Shown: piece by piece, positions 12,256 through 23,100 of the stretch
How positions within the stretch are numbered: position 1 is the stretch's first letter
Layout of the letters: each line of letters starts with the position of its first letter
Origin: Gigaspora rosea
Taxonomy: Eukaryota > Glomeromycota > Glomeromycetes > Diversisporales > Gigasporaceae
Direction: 5' to 3'
Assembly (NCBI GenBank): GCA_003550325.1
Contig: QKWP01000759.1
Location: 123,457-187,456 of the forward strand
Length of the DNA: 64,000 bases
Position numbers and translations under genes: made by a program
Notes under the pieces: generated by a model
The model's input: the letters and a program-made list of their open reading frames with translations, nothing else
Database searches by the model: none
Told to the model about the DNA's origin: nothing

Positions 12256-13232
12256 ATGATAAGAGATGCGCTTGTGGAAGCAAATCCAGTATACCATTTT
12301 GAGGATATAATTAGGAAACCTGAAGAATATATTAAATTGAATGATTCTATTTTGTATAAAATAGAATATGAAGATAGAAAGGTATTTGATACTTTTGATG
12401 TATTAATTTATTATTAATTATGGTAATTCCTTGATGTATTAATTTATTATTAATTATGGTAATTCCTTAATATTCTAATTAATTATTCTTATGATAGGAA
12501 TTGCAAGAGCCATTAAAAAAATCAAAAGAAATCATTGAAAAAATTAGGAATAGGAAATTATACAAGTTAGTGAACGAGTGTTTTGTTCCGCAAGATAAGA
12601 AAGATCAGATTATTAAAGTAATATGCTTACTTATTAATTTTAAAATATTTTCATAAAACTTTTTCATATTTATATAATGCCATTGTCAATTTTTTTTTTA
12701 TTAGAAAGATCTTGAATCATTAATTGCTAGTTATCGCAAAGGTAATAATGTATCTTTGAATAAAAATGATATAATTGTTGATTGGCAATATTTGAATTAT
12801 GCAAACGGAGAAAAGAATCTCGTGGAACATATTAAATTTATAAGAAAGATCCTAATAAGGTATTTAATCTTGATACTTATGGGATTTGCTATATTTTTCC
12901 TAAACAATATGAAGAAACAATTCTTCGTATATTTGCATGTGATCCGGAAAAGGTATTATACGAAAATCAGCTTATTTTTTTTTTATTTAACTATTTATCA
13001 TTAGAATATTATTAATCGATAAACTTGTTAAAAAAAAAAGGTTGATTCAATTCAAAACGCTTTTCAGGAGTTTACAAAAAGTATAGGTTTAATCATAAAT
13101 GAAGGATTTTTACCTGACGAAAATGTGGATTTCTTGGATATTAATTTGAAGGGTCGTTCTTTCTTACCTTTTTTGTTTCTTCTTATTCATTTTTTTGTCT
13201 TCGGTATATATAAAATGGCGTTAGAAAATTAG
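12256..13232 (+). pseudogene. SAMHD1-like dNTP triphosphohydrolase, C-terminal fragment
   Basis: Four exon-like blocks give the part of SAMHD1 that follows the HD core: DALVEANPVYHFEDI (12256-12381), KLNDSIL then RNRKLYKLV (12498-12617), DIIVDWQYLNYANGEKN (from 12705) and PKQYEETILRIF up to 12952, then a last block from 13041. These align by eye with the human regions around TKLTDNIF, YRNLFKYV, DFIVDVINMDYGMQEKN and PEKFAEQLIRVY. Inferred introns are 12382-12497, 12618-12704 and 12953-13040, all phase 0. The SAM domain and the metal-binding HD residues are absent upstream, and one single-base frame change lies near 12840. The fragment therefore cannot hydrolyse dNTPs by itself. It lies inside the large P-like element, either as captured cargo or as an older neighbour. 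Confidence 0.75.
12397..12468 (+). repeat. Perfect 36-bp tandem duplication inside an intron
   Basis: Two identical 36-bp units (12397-12432 and 12433-12468) lie in the first intron of the SAMHD1-like fragment. Identity suggests a recent slippage event. Confidence 0.85.
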
Positions 13233-13570
13233 GAGCCAAAAACTAGACTGGGATTTAGATAAGTACCAGTCTCTAGTTTCGTTCTTATCTTTTTTCATTC
13301 TTTTTTACTTATTTTTCTTCTTTTGTAGGTTTTTGGTAAATATAAAATAACGTTGGGGAATTGGAATCTGAGAACTAGACTGGGATTTAGTTAAGTACCA
13401 GTTTCTAGTTTTATCTCTTGTTTTTTCTTTGTCTTTTGTTTTTTTTCTTGTTACTAATTTTTCTTTTTTTTGTGGCGTTGAGGAATTGAGATTCAGGAAC
13501 TAGAACTGGAATATATATATCAGATATGTACCAGTTTTTAGTTTTAGTGTTATCTCTTTTTGTTGTTTTC
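13215..13570 (+). repeat. Three degenerate tandem units of about 125-130 bp
   Basis: Each unit has a GGCGTTG/AACGTTG start, a core like GAACTAGACTGGGATTTAG followed by TACCAGT, then a T-rich tail. The units begin near 13217, 13350 and 13473. The first overlaps the end of the SAMHD1-like fragment, so its last residues may be repeat-derived. Confidence 0.75.
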
Positions 13571-14625
13571 TTTCTTATCACTAATTTTTTTTTTAGGCTT
13601 GAAATTTCACATTGGGTCGATGAAAAACAAAAGGTGTCGGGTATAAAGCCATGAAGTAATAATAGTGGACGATAGTTGGGTTTATTATAAAGTAGAAAAT
13701 TTGTAAATGTGAACAAAAAAATTATTTTGTAATTAAGTTTTTTTAATAAATAAAAATTGGGTTTTTTGGTATTTGTAATTATTATTGATATGTATCGATT
13801 GATGCCATTATTGGTTATATATCGATTACTATTGCATCGGTTATATATTGATTATAATCATAATAAAAATCAGCAGGGGAATTATTATCGATATATATTC
13901 CTCTGGTTAGTAAATGATAATAATCGGCTACAAAATTTCCCACATGTGTCAAAGCTCAAGTTATTATGCGGCAGTTTACAGTAATTAATATTTTAAATAA
14001 AAATTTTTTTAAAAAAAATTTTACAATTTATGATTTAAAGTTTGTAAAGTCAACCCGCCCAGTTATAAAAACCAAAAATTACTAATATTGATATCCCAAC
14101 ATGTCTATATTTTTAATTTGACTATATTATATAATTTACTATCCTTATAACTTGCTTTTTCTGGAACAATACACCTAAAAAATTGTTGCGTTTTAAAGTT
14201 TTAAAGGATTTTTGCTATATTACATATGCTTCGGTTAAATATCAAAAGTAGTTACCATTATTGTTACTTTCCAGAGTGATGTTGTTAATAGCGTAATGTT
14301 GTTACATAGCGTGTAAAATAAACATAGTTTGCTAAAGGTTTAAAATAAATATATATTGGTTAATAAATTAGAATTTAATATTTAACAATTTCAATTATTT
14401 AAGGAAGTGGTATTTAGTTTCTGCGAATACCAAAACATGCCCAATCTCTACACAAATCTACCAAACAACAGAAATCGAATGTGACAGTAACCTAACTTGA
14501 ATCAGCGAGTAATTAATATAGCCAAAGATTCTTTAGCATATTATCGTGAACATTTTTTTATACGTTTATATGATTGTTACACAAAATAATTGCACATCAT
14601 TATATTGGCTATATATTATATAGTA
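13571..14625. other. AT-rich right flank of the P-like element, no gene seen
   Basis: Short frames here have no recognisable content. The right terminal inverted repeat begins at 14626. Confidence 0.5.
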
Positions 14626-14658
14626 AGTTGTCCCCCCGTTTATTTTACTAACCCCTAG
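14626..14658 (-). repeat. Right terminal inverted repeat of the P-like element
   Basis: Its reverse complement begins CTAGGGGTTAGTAAAAT, as at 3710. It is followed by ATACTAC, the same 7 bases that precede 3710. Confidence 0.7.
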
Positions 14659-14781
14659 ATACTACTAAAGCGCAATTGTCTGTCACTATTTGAGATTATG
14701 TCATGCTTTTTTTTTTAATAATTATTTTATAATAGTTATCTTTTTATATAATAGTTATATAGCAAATAATCTTTTTATATA

Positions 14782-15639
14782 CATATCAGCGGATCGGCAT
14801 AATTGGGCCTTTTTTCAATAAACTGTTACACGAAAATTTGCTCCTAAGTGACGTTGAAAAACTAACAAATGAAGCACTTGTTACAACTAACAAAAGGGCT
14901 TCTTCGACGTCTAGACAAGTTAAAAAACCAAAAAAATCCAATAAAAGAGCTATGCTAAGCTGTAAAAAGAAGTACTTTTACCATTTGTTGAAATACTCGG
15001 GTGTTTTAGGATGGGTTGGGCATTGTAAGATAGGTTGGTAACTATCAAGGGTAAATTCGGATGCTAATTTTCAAAAAAAATGGCCTTTTTAATCTACTTT
15101 TGGCTTATAATTAAATACATGAATTTCATAATGTTCTATGTACTTAATTATAAATGCAAAGCTGGTTAAAAAGGCCGTTTTTGTGTAAATTCGCTCTATA
15201 ATAAATTTTTGAGCAAAATTTTTTTGATAATCCTCNGTTACAACTAACAAAAGGGCTTCTTCGACGTCTAGACAAGTTAAAAAACCAAAAAAATCCAATA
15301 AAAGAGCTATGCTAAGCTGTAGAAAGAAGTACTTTTACCGTTTGTTGAAATACTCGGGTGTTTTAGGATGGGTTGGGCATTGTAAGATGGGTTGGTAACT
15401 ATCAAGGGTAAATTCGGATGCTAATTTTCAAAAAAATGGCCTTTTTTTAATCTACTTTTGGCTTATAATTAAATACATGAATTTCATAATGTTCTACGTA
15501 CTTAATTATAAATGCAAAGCTGGTTAAAAAGGACGATTTTGTGAAAATTCGCTCTATAATAAATTTTCGAGCAAAATTTTTTTGATAATCCTCGATCATG
15601 ATTGGTCGATTTACCCAACTATGCCGATCTGCTGATATG
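14782..15639. mobile_element. TIR element with internal duplication across an N
   Basis: The 26-bp ends (14782-14807 and 15614-15639) are inverted repeats with two mismatches, starting CATATCAGC. The DNA on both sides shares a TTATATAGCAAATAATCTTT segment, so it sits in or duplicated a local repeat. Inside are two near-identical 356-357 bp copies separated by one N at 15236, so the true element may be about 500 bp. A short Lys/Ser-rich frame (14838-15041) is not recognisable as a transposase. Confidence 0.7.
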
Positions 15640-15954
15640 AATAGTTATATAGCAAATAATCTTTTTATATAATAGTTATATAGCAAATAGTTATATAGCT
15701 ATATTAATATTACTAATATAAAATTTAAATTAAAAAAATATCAAAAATTATACAGAATTGCGAGAAAATCACTTTTTGTTAAGAGCCCAATACTTGTTGC
15801 CTTAGTAAATCTCGCCTGTTATGAGTAGGATCGTCCTATTTACTATTATAATATGATCTGTGATAAAGTTTATTAATTTAGTAATCCGTGTAACACGAAT
15901 ATGCATGAATGTTACACAAATTTTGTTTGTAACTTTTTTGTTATGAACACAAGT

Positions 15955-16300
15955 CGGGTCTTTTTGAAGCAAAATCGGGTTACATTTGAACCACAACTGG
16001 GTTTTTGAACCGAGATCGGGTTCAATGAACCAAAATCGGGTTCAGGAACCAGGATCGGGTTATTTGACCCAAGATCGGGTTCAAATGAACCAAGATCGGG
16101 TTCAAATGAACCAAGATCGGGTTCAAATGAACCAAAATCGGGTTCAGGAACCAAGATCGGGTTATTTGACCCAAGATCGGGTTCAAATGAACCAAAATCG
16201 GGTTCATGACCTAGGATCGAGTCATTTGACCCAATATCGGGTTCAAATGAACCAAGATCGTGTTCAAGAACCAAGATCGGGTTCATTTAACCTATTTTGA
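15955..16300. repeat. Palindromic 21-bp minisatellite
   Basis: About 14-15 copies of a unit close to GATCGGGTTCAAATGAACCAA. Each unit contains the self-complementary GGTTCAAATGAACC or a shortened form, so single strands can fold repeatedly. Because 21 is a multiple of three, frames stay open on both strands (Phe-Glu-Pro-Asp type on minus, Met-Asn-Gln-Asp on plus). There is no sign of a real gene. Confidence 0.9.
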
Positions 16301-16329
16301 GCCTTAATAAAAAAATTTTAAAACCACTA

Positions 16330-16360
16330 GCCCGCGGCAACGCCCGGGCCCTAACACTAG
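16330..16360 (+). mobile_element. Helitron-like 3' terminus
   Basis: A GC-rich hairpin (GCCCGCGGC, loop, GCCCGGGC, one bulged base) at 16330-16349 is followed after 7 bases by CTAG and then T. A subterminal hairpin a few bases before CTRR, inserted before a T, is the known Helitron 3' layout. No Rep/helicase gene and no certain 5' end were found, so a non-autonomous copy is inferred. The minisatellite just upstream may belong to it. Confidence 0.5.
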
Positions 16361-17334
16361 TCTTTAATTATATTATACTACAAATACAAAGTATGCAGAT
16401 AAGCCTTGGAGCATGTTCTAATTCAAAGGACAAAGTTAGTGCAGTAAGATTAAGAATTGTCCAGGTCAAATAAAACCACTTGTCCAATTTCAAGATTATT
16501 TTCTATAAATAGTAGTTTTATTAATAATAAAAATAAAGAGTACTTCATGCTTAGAGTATATTAAAATAACTTATAAAATCTTTGAACTAAAAGTATACTT
16601 AATAATTTACATATCTTCTATGCTAGGACTTGCTCTTATTATAAACCTATTAAAAGTAATGTTTTTTATCAATTTTTCTATTGTTATTATATTTATTAAG
16701 ATTCAGATTATCTAGATCTCCAGATACCTTGAGTGTAAATATAAGGATTTGCTTAAGTTTTCAAATAGTTCAGCAATACCATTAGCTTTATAATTATTGT
16801 CTTGTAAGTCAAATTTTGTAGATATTTGATATTCACAAAAAAAAACTTTACTAAACTAATATAGCTAAATGTCATAAAAATCTAATATAAAAAAATATGT
16901 GCAGTCCAAATTCTTTTTTCACATTTATGCTAATTCTATCCATTTTAAAAATTGCACTAAATGTCTTAAAATGCTGCTAACAATATGAATTTCTGGATAT
17001 AATAATCATAATATTCTTTTATTGAGATAGAAGTATATAATACATATTTAAATTTGTAGTTAATTAATTCAAGTTTTTAATATTATTAAAACTATCTTAT
17101 TATCAACTTTATATCTATATCCTCATTCTCTTTATTGTTAAAAAAGGTACAATCTAATCAAATAATTTCAAATATTGAATGCCTTTTTGAATAATTACTT
17201 ATTGGCTATACTAAATATAACATAAAAAAAAAACAACTCAATTTTTTCAGACTTTGAATGTTACCATTTTCCTAGTATATATTCATAACCATGATATCAT
17301 GTGAATCAAGTCAACAAATGAAAATGATATTACA
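16361..17334. other. AT-rich DNA, no gene seen
   Basis: No supported feature. Confidence 0.5.
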
Positions 17335-17545
17335 TTTTTACGTGTATAATAGTATGTTATAAATAAAGAATAATAAATTTTACTGCATATTTTAAAGCAA
17401 TTAAATCAATTGTCTAAATAACAATACGAAATAAGTAATAAATTTGTTTAATTATAAATGCTGAAAGTTTAATAAGCACTTACCAAGAGTAGCTTCAACG
17501 GAATTACTTCGTAAATTTGAAATATGTGCCCTCCGTTTCACCAAT
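17335..17545 (-). pseudogene. Inverted copy of the 3' part of the kinase gene
   Basis: Read on the minus strand, this matches 24445-24620 on the plus strand. The shared parts are the short exon ending in CCGTTGAAG.T.CTCTTG, the GTAAGTGC donor, and the following intron with TATAATTAAACAAATTTATTA. It is therefore a paralogous tail of a Sel1/kinase gene in inverted orientation, without its kinase core. It lies about 180 bp upstream of the Sel1 start. Confidence 0.65.
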
Positions 17546-17724
17546 ACTGTAATACGTTAATGAATTTCTTATTTATCGATTTATGTGATTTTGTATAACA
17601 TAATATGCCGCTGTATTTAAGTAGTCATACACGTTGATTAGTAATTAAATATTGATTTAGGATACATTACAGCATCATTTGACCAGATGTACTATAGTCA
17701 ACATTTCACCTCATATAGCGTATA

Positions 17725-18155
17725 ATGTCTTGGTCCAAAGTTTCAAATACAGAAGGCGATAATTCATCAAATATAATTACTCAGCTCACCAATGATTTTA
17801 ATCACCTAAACTTTATCGATTGTCAAAAATTAGCCGATATGAATGTACAGGATGGAATATTTTGGCTTGGTTATTGTTACGAATATGGGATTGGTGTTGG
17901 AAAGGATGTGAACAAAGCATTTATTCATTATCGAAAATCTGCAGAGATGAATAACCCTAATGGAATATATCAAGTTGGTTATTGTTATTATGTAGGAATT
18001 GGTGTTGAAATAGATATGCATAAGGCGTTTATATATACATTATTTAAGATCAGCTGAGGCTGGTAGTTCTATGGGAATTTGGAAAACTGCCGTTTGTTAC
18101 AAATACGGAATTGATGTAGAAAGTAATAAAGAAAGTTTGAATATTGGCGTGATAA
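17725..18155 (+). CDS. Sel1-repeat exon of a Sel1-kinase gene
   Basis: The frame opens at ATG 17725 with a polar leader, then Sel1-like repeats: GIFWLGYCYEYGIGVGKD, GIYQVGYCYYVGIGVEID and GIWKTAVCYKYGIDVES, each about 36 residues. Sel1 repeats form helical solenoids for protein binding, and in mycorrhizal fungi they are often joined to kinase domains. One frame change lies at a TA-rich spot near 18035, inside the end of the second repeat, so this copy may be broken or misread. The exon ends at 18155 before GTAAGT with one base left over (phase 1). The next recognisable coding DNA, at 23101, starts in the matching phase. A two-part gene is inferred; transcript evidence is lacking. Confidence 0.65.
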
Positions 18156-19347
18156 GTAAGTTATTTATTAATTTTCATTAATATATTTATATTTTGAAAA
18201 TAAAATTCTTAAAAACTATTCGATACTTTAGGGACTAAGTATAATGAAAACTATATTTTATATAAAATTCTAAATAATATGACTTTAAAATCATTTTATT
18301 CACGTTAACTTAGTTCGTAAGTAATATTTATTAACCTAAATATTTAAATAAGTTATTCAATTTCTCGAATATTCATATTCATATTTATTTCATTTTATTC
18401 GCGTTAATTTAGTCAGTGAGTATAAAGAATATTTATTAACCTAAGTAATAAAATAAGCTATTCAAAGTTAATAAATAATTATTCCGTAAGTAAAAGAACA
18501 TTTATATCTAAATATTTAAAATGAGCTCATGAATATTTACGATTTAAATTCGTTTCAATTTCGTTTTATTTGTGTTAATTTTAGCATGTGAGTATAAAAG
18601 ACATTGTTGAACTAAATATTTAAAATGAGCTATTCAAGTTCACGAATAATCACATTCATGTTTATTTTCGTTTTATTCACGTTAATTTAGGGTGTGAGTA
18701 TAAAAACATTTATTAATCTAAGTAATTAAATAAACTTTCAAATTTTTTGGATATTTATATTTTATTCACATTAATTTTAGTTCGTGAGTATAAAGAGCAT
18801 TTATTAATATAAGTATTAAAATAAGCTATTCAAATTCATGAATTTTTACTATTTTATTCTGCATTAATGTTAGTTCGTGAGTATAAAGATCAGTTATTAA
18901 TGTAAGCATAAAAATAAGCTAGTTCATGAATATTTCCTATTTAATTTTATTTAGAATTTGAGTATAAAGAAAATTTAGTGATAAATTAAAATGAAATCAG
19001 ATTAATAAAAGATTAACTAACTTTATGAAAATTGCATGACTAATTTTAATGAGCTCATTTTATTAGCATTTATTTAGAGTTTTGTTAGAATTAGGATTGT
19101 TGTATTTGTTATTATATTAAAAGAATATTTGGATTTTTGAGATTAAATAGAAGCCCAAATTTTATTTTAATCCGATTTCATTTTGACCTGCGATATTTGG
19201 TAATCTAAGTATTTAGTATAAGCCATTCAAATTCATGAGATTTTACTATTTAATTTCAATTATAGGCCGTGAGTATATTAATCTAAAAATTTAAAAATAT
19301 GTTATTCTAGTTCATGAATATTCATATTTAATTTTATTTCAGATCGT

Positions 19348-22335
19348 TAGTGTTCGGATCTAGATAATCTATTTATCTAAAGATAATTATCTGTTGAAAA
19401 AAGTCATTATCTGTTATCTATATCTGTTCATAATTTTATTATCCGGATAACTATCTAGATTATCTGTTAATTATTAGATACTAGATAAATATCGTGTAAC
19501 GCAGAAATGTGTCATACAATTTAACTATATATTAATCAAATACTTGCGAAATTGTACGTAGTTTATATTTTCATATTAAATGTCGTACGTACGTACGCAA
19601 AATCTTGCACCTTATTGGATAAATGCATATGACGAAACAAGGGTAAGAATACATATGGAAACTTCGCATATTACATCTTGTAATTTTTTTCTTATGGTCG
19701 TCGCTTAAATTGCTGATCTTGAACTAATAGAATAAGATCCTACGCAAAATCTTGCATTTTATTGGATAAATGCATATAGCGAAGCACGGGTATGAATACA
19801 TATAGAAACTTCGCATATTACATCTTCACGCTAGAGATGGACTAAATTGATTACATACGGTTATTTAATATTAATAAATATTATTTAAATTTTTGGTAGA
19901 TAAGTAATAAGGCTATACAAAATTTAGTAATTGGTTTTCATAACATTTAAAAAATTTTTTCACCCGCCCACCCGGATTTTATTTTTATTTATTAAAAAAT
20001 TTTATATCTAATAAAATTTTAAATTTTAAAACTCATATCCCAAGACCCGGCAACCCAACAAAAAATTTTTAAGTTTATTTAATTTCATTATAATAATTAA
20101 GGTAGCTATGTGACATAGTCATACTAAAACTAGAAATTTTATATGTGCATCTTAAAATTTTAAAAATAGACTTATTTACATTATTATATTTTATATTAAG
20201 CTTGCTATATTATATATTATATTTTTTTATGCCCAGCTTCTATTTATTTTTAACATACTTTAACAAGAGGATGATTTGGATTACGTATAAGTATAATATG
20301 TGTGACAAAGTAAAAAAGTTAAAAGAAATAAAAATTCAATTAGAGTATCTAGCATATTAGCTATACGATTTCACTTATCGAGAGGTAATCGGTTTATACT
20401 AATAATTCTTTATTCAATTATCTATTAGGGATTACTAATGATAATTATACTTTTTACATGACTGTGCTAATTTTACTCACATACTTGTTCTAACCAGTTA
20501 CCAGGTCGATATATTTAATAAATTAGATAAAGCGCATAAATTCAATATATTGCGTAAAGCGCATAAATTTGATACTCACATAATATGTATGTATGTGCTA
20601 CATTTCTCAGAACTACCAATTCGGTATGGTGCTTACACTAGCACAGCACATTATTGCATTAACATAGATTTCTAATGCCAATCAAATTCAAGATTTTGCG
20701 ATATAAAATTTTAAATTTAAATTTAGCTTTTATAACCCGGGACCCGGCATATAAAATTTTATTTATTTAATATATAAAATTTAATTTCACAATGTAGCTT
20801 TTATAACCCGGCCGGGTTATGAAAACCAATTCATAAATTTTATATAGCCTAATAACTTAGAATTTAAAGCTCTTGATGTAATTTATATTAAATTCGTATG
20901 ACAATCTGAACCAACATGATTATGTAATTGGTCTAGTAATTCACTATGCTAAAGGAAAAAGCTTATGGAAAAAAGCTACAAGTAATTGGCAAGAGTAGGT
21001 AAAGAGACACACCTATGCATTGTTGTTTTATTAGGCAATAATAATATAATATAATTACTGGTAATACTTAATCATTTTCAGGCTTTTTTGGTTCAAAATT
21101 GTAGTTTTCTTGGCCAGTAGTTTTTGCAAAGTTATTTGTTGCACTTTATTGGTAAATTCAGGCACTTTTTGTGAAATATTTAGATTTCTTAAATAGCAGC
21201 AGCAAAGGGTCGCTTCTTTTCTTTTGGAGGTTTTTCTCCAGGTTTTGTTGTTTTATCCAATGAACGAATTATATAACCAATATTTTTATTACCATTAGGG
21301 TGTTTGGCAGACTTATAATCATATCACACTTACTCCCTCATCATTTTATTTCTAGAGCACTGTTCCCGCATGTCCCACTTTTTTGATGTACAAATTCTTG
21401 CAAATAATTTAAGGGCAGTTTGCAAACCATTTTTCTCACTTCTTTCACTTGCAACAGGCCGAATTGAGATAGATCTGGAACGAAAAAATTTACAATTTCT
21501 ATTCTAATTGATAATTAATCACCCATCACTATTCACATCTGATGCAACACTTGCTCTATCATATAAAATGTTCGACTGACTTTCTAAGTGCAATATCTGA
21601 TTTTGTAGTTTATTTTCTCAGTTATTGCTTAATTGCTGAAATTGATTGCTGTTCTACCATTTTATATATAGAATAAGATCCCAATTTTGCTATATTACTG
21701 ATTTTTGATCCACTTAATATTACCTAACAAGATAAGCAAGTAATTAAACATCCACAGTTTGAACACATATAAATATTCTTACAGTCTGTAATTTGAAAAT
21801 AGCAATGATTAAAAAAGTATATATCATTTTCTAATTATACGAAAAAAAATGATTGGTAAAAATGTACAGGACACTTGTGACGCATGAAATAAAAAAAAAA
21901 TAATAATAAAAAAAAACAAAAAAAAAGAGATTCTTATCTTCGGTTAGTTTTGAATTAAGTTTTCACACATATACCATTGTTTTACATTATCAGAGTCAGC
22001 AAGGAAAATGGAGGAATTACTTATACTGTTATTCTCACATTCATGTGGTATAAATGCACATACAGTACGTACGTATGTACGCATCAAAGTCATGAGCTAT
22101 GAGCATTTATTATTTATAAGTATATGCACATGTATGCATGGCTAGCTAATTGTATCGCATAAAGGGTATATTTGCATTCCATCATTTCGCTATATATATA
22201 AATACAGATAATCTATAGATAATTATCTGAACTTAAAGCAACTATCCGGATAAATTATCTGTTGAACAAAATCGTTATCTATTATCTGTATTATCCGGAT
22301 AATCCGGATAAAAAATCTAACAGATCCGAACCCTA
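19348..22335. mobile_element. hAT-like DNA transposon, copy A
   Basis: The ends TAGTGTTCGGATCT and AGATCCGAACCCTA are inverted repeats. They are flanked by CAGATCGT and CAGATCAT, an 8-bp duplication with one change, as expected for hAT elements. Several GATAATTATCT-like subterminal motifs lie near both ends. Coding content is decayed; a remnant of about 95 residues rich in Lys/Arg is traceable on the minus strand at about 21180-21490. It is inserted exactly at an AG-triplet-GT junction of the intron-like array. Copy B (29481-32590) is the same element in inverted orientation; A lacks about 125 bp present in B. Confidence 0.8.
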
Positions 22336-22379
22336 CAGATCATAAGTATAAAGTACATTTATTAATCTAAGTATTAAAA

Positions 22380-22572
22380 TACGGTAATTATAAAATGCAC
22401 CTATGGTGTTGAACACCATAGGTAAATTAGATTTGCAAATTCGTGTAACAAAAACAAAAAAATAAACTTTTATAANTACGGTAATTATAAAATGCACCTA
22501 TGGTGTTGAACACCATAGGTAAATTAGATTTGCAAATTCGTGTAACAAAAACAAAAAAATAAACTTTTATAA
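22380..22572. other. Exact 96-bp duplication across a single N
   Basis: 22380-22475 and 22477-22572 read as the same sequence on either side of N 22476. This is best explained as two contig ends that overlap but were joined with an N. Confidence 0.85.
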
Positions 22573-22839
22573 AACAAAAAATAAATTTTTATTACCTTAG
22601 GGTTAGGGGAAACCTGGGAAGGGGCAGGGGCATAGTTTATACCAAAATTTAGCAAGGAATTTTTTTTATTAGAGAAGGCGGTTTCATAAGCAAAATTTTA
22701 AGTTATGAATGTTTTTTTAAAAAATAAACAAAAAAAAAACAAAATTTTATGTTACACCTGATCTTAAATTTTGATTGGCTATTCTAATAGTTTTGTGTAA
22801 CATGGTGATCAACACCATAGGTGCATTTTAGTAAACCCG
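22382..22839. mobile_element. MITE with 8-bp target duplication
   Basis: The ends CGGTAATTATAAAATGCACC and the inverted GGTGCATTTTAGTAAACCCG form terminal repeats that continue into the CACCATAGGT boxes. The flanks are TTAAAATA on both sides (22374-22381 and 22840-22847), a perfect 8-bp duplication of hAT type. The internal N-join inflates the length; the true element is probably about 360 bp. Non-coding. Confidence 0.75.
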
Positions 22840-23100
22840 TTAAAATAAGCTATGCAAGCTTATAAATTTTGTCTATTTAATTTCGGTTTATTCATGTTAA
22901 TTTAGCGAGTAAGTATACGAAATATTTCTTAAATTTGTTAATCTAAGCATTTAAAATAAGCTATTATGAATATTTACTATTTTATTCGCGTTAATTAGTC
23001 GGTAAGCATAAAAAGAGGTTTATTTAATTGTCGCATGAAAAATTTGAAATTACCTCTAAAAATGTAATGCAATTGATGATTTAAAGATCTCCTTACAAAG

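Larger units (their letters stand above)
3710..14658. mobile_element. Large (about 10.9 kb) P-like DNA transposon with cargo
   Basis: The left end (3710-3742) and the inverted right end (14626-14658) share CTAGGGGTTAGTAAAAT exactly and about 28 of 33 bases overall. The bases just outside are ATACTAC on both sides (3703-3709 and 14659-14665), a 7-bp direct repeat that looks like a target duplication. P elements are known for inverted ends and 7-8 bp duplications, and the interval contains a P/THAP9-like transposase gene, so ends and enzyme agree. It also encloses a SAMHD1-like fragment, a tandem repeat and several kb without genes. The transposase is decayed, so the copy looks inactive. Confidence 0.7.
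18156..23100 (+). repeat. Tandem intron-like array between Sel1 and kinase exons
   Basis: Units of roughly 75-120 bp carry GTGAGTATAAAG..ATTTATTAATCTAAGTA.., then a T-rich stretch ending TTAATTTAG. Between the AG of one unit and the GT of the next lie three bases: TTC, TCA, CAT, GGT, TTC, TTC, GCC, CGA and TCG are readable, with GGA, AAT and ATC at junctions whose donor has changed. About 13 units are traceable. The array is broken by the hAT-like element at 19348-22335, the MITE at 22382-22839 and a dispersed repeat near 19050-19180. The last unit leads to a possible acceptor TTACAAAG at 23100. Confidence 0.75.

Noticed and set aside
15912-16300. Overlapping frames on both strands with Pro/Glu/Asp or Asn/Gln repeats
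   Set aside because: By-product of a 21-bp minisatellite whose length is a multiple of three.
20145-20360. 71-residue hydrophobic frame (also at 31578-31793 in the inverted copy)
   Set aside because: Present only because the hAT-like element is duplicated. Composition is that of AT-rich DNA and no family is recognised; a real small membrane peptide is not excluded.
22606-22620. Telomere-like TTAGGGTTAGGGG
   Set aside because: Only about two units, inside a MITE; no telomeric array.
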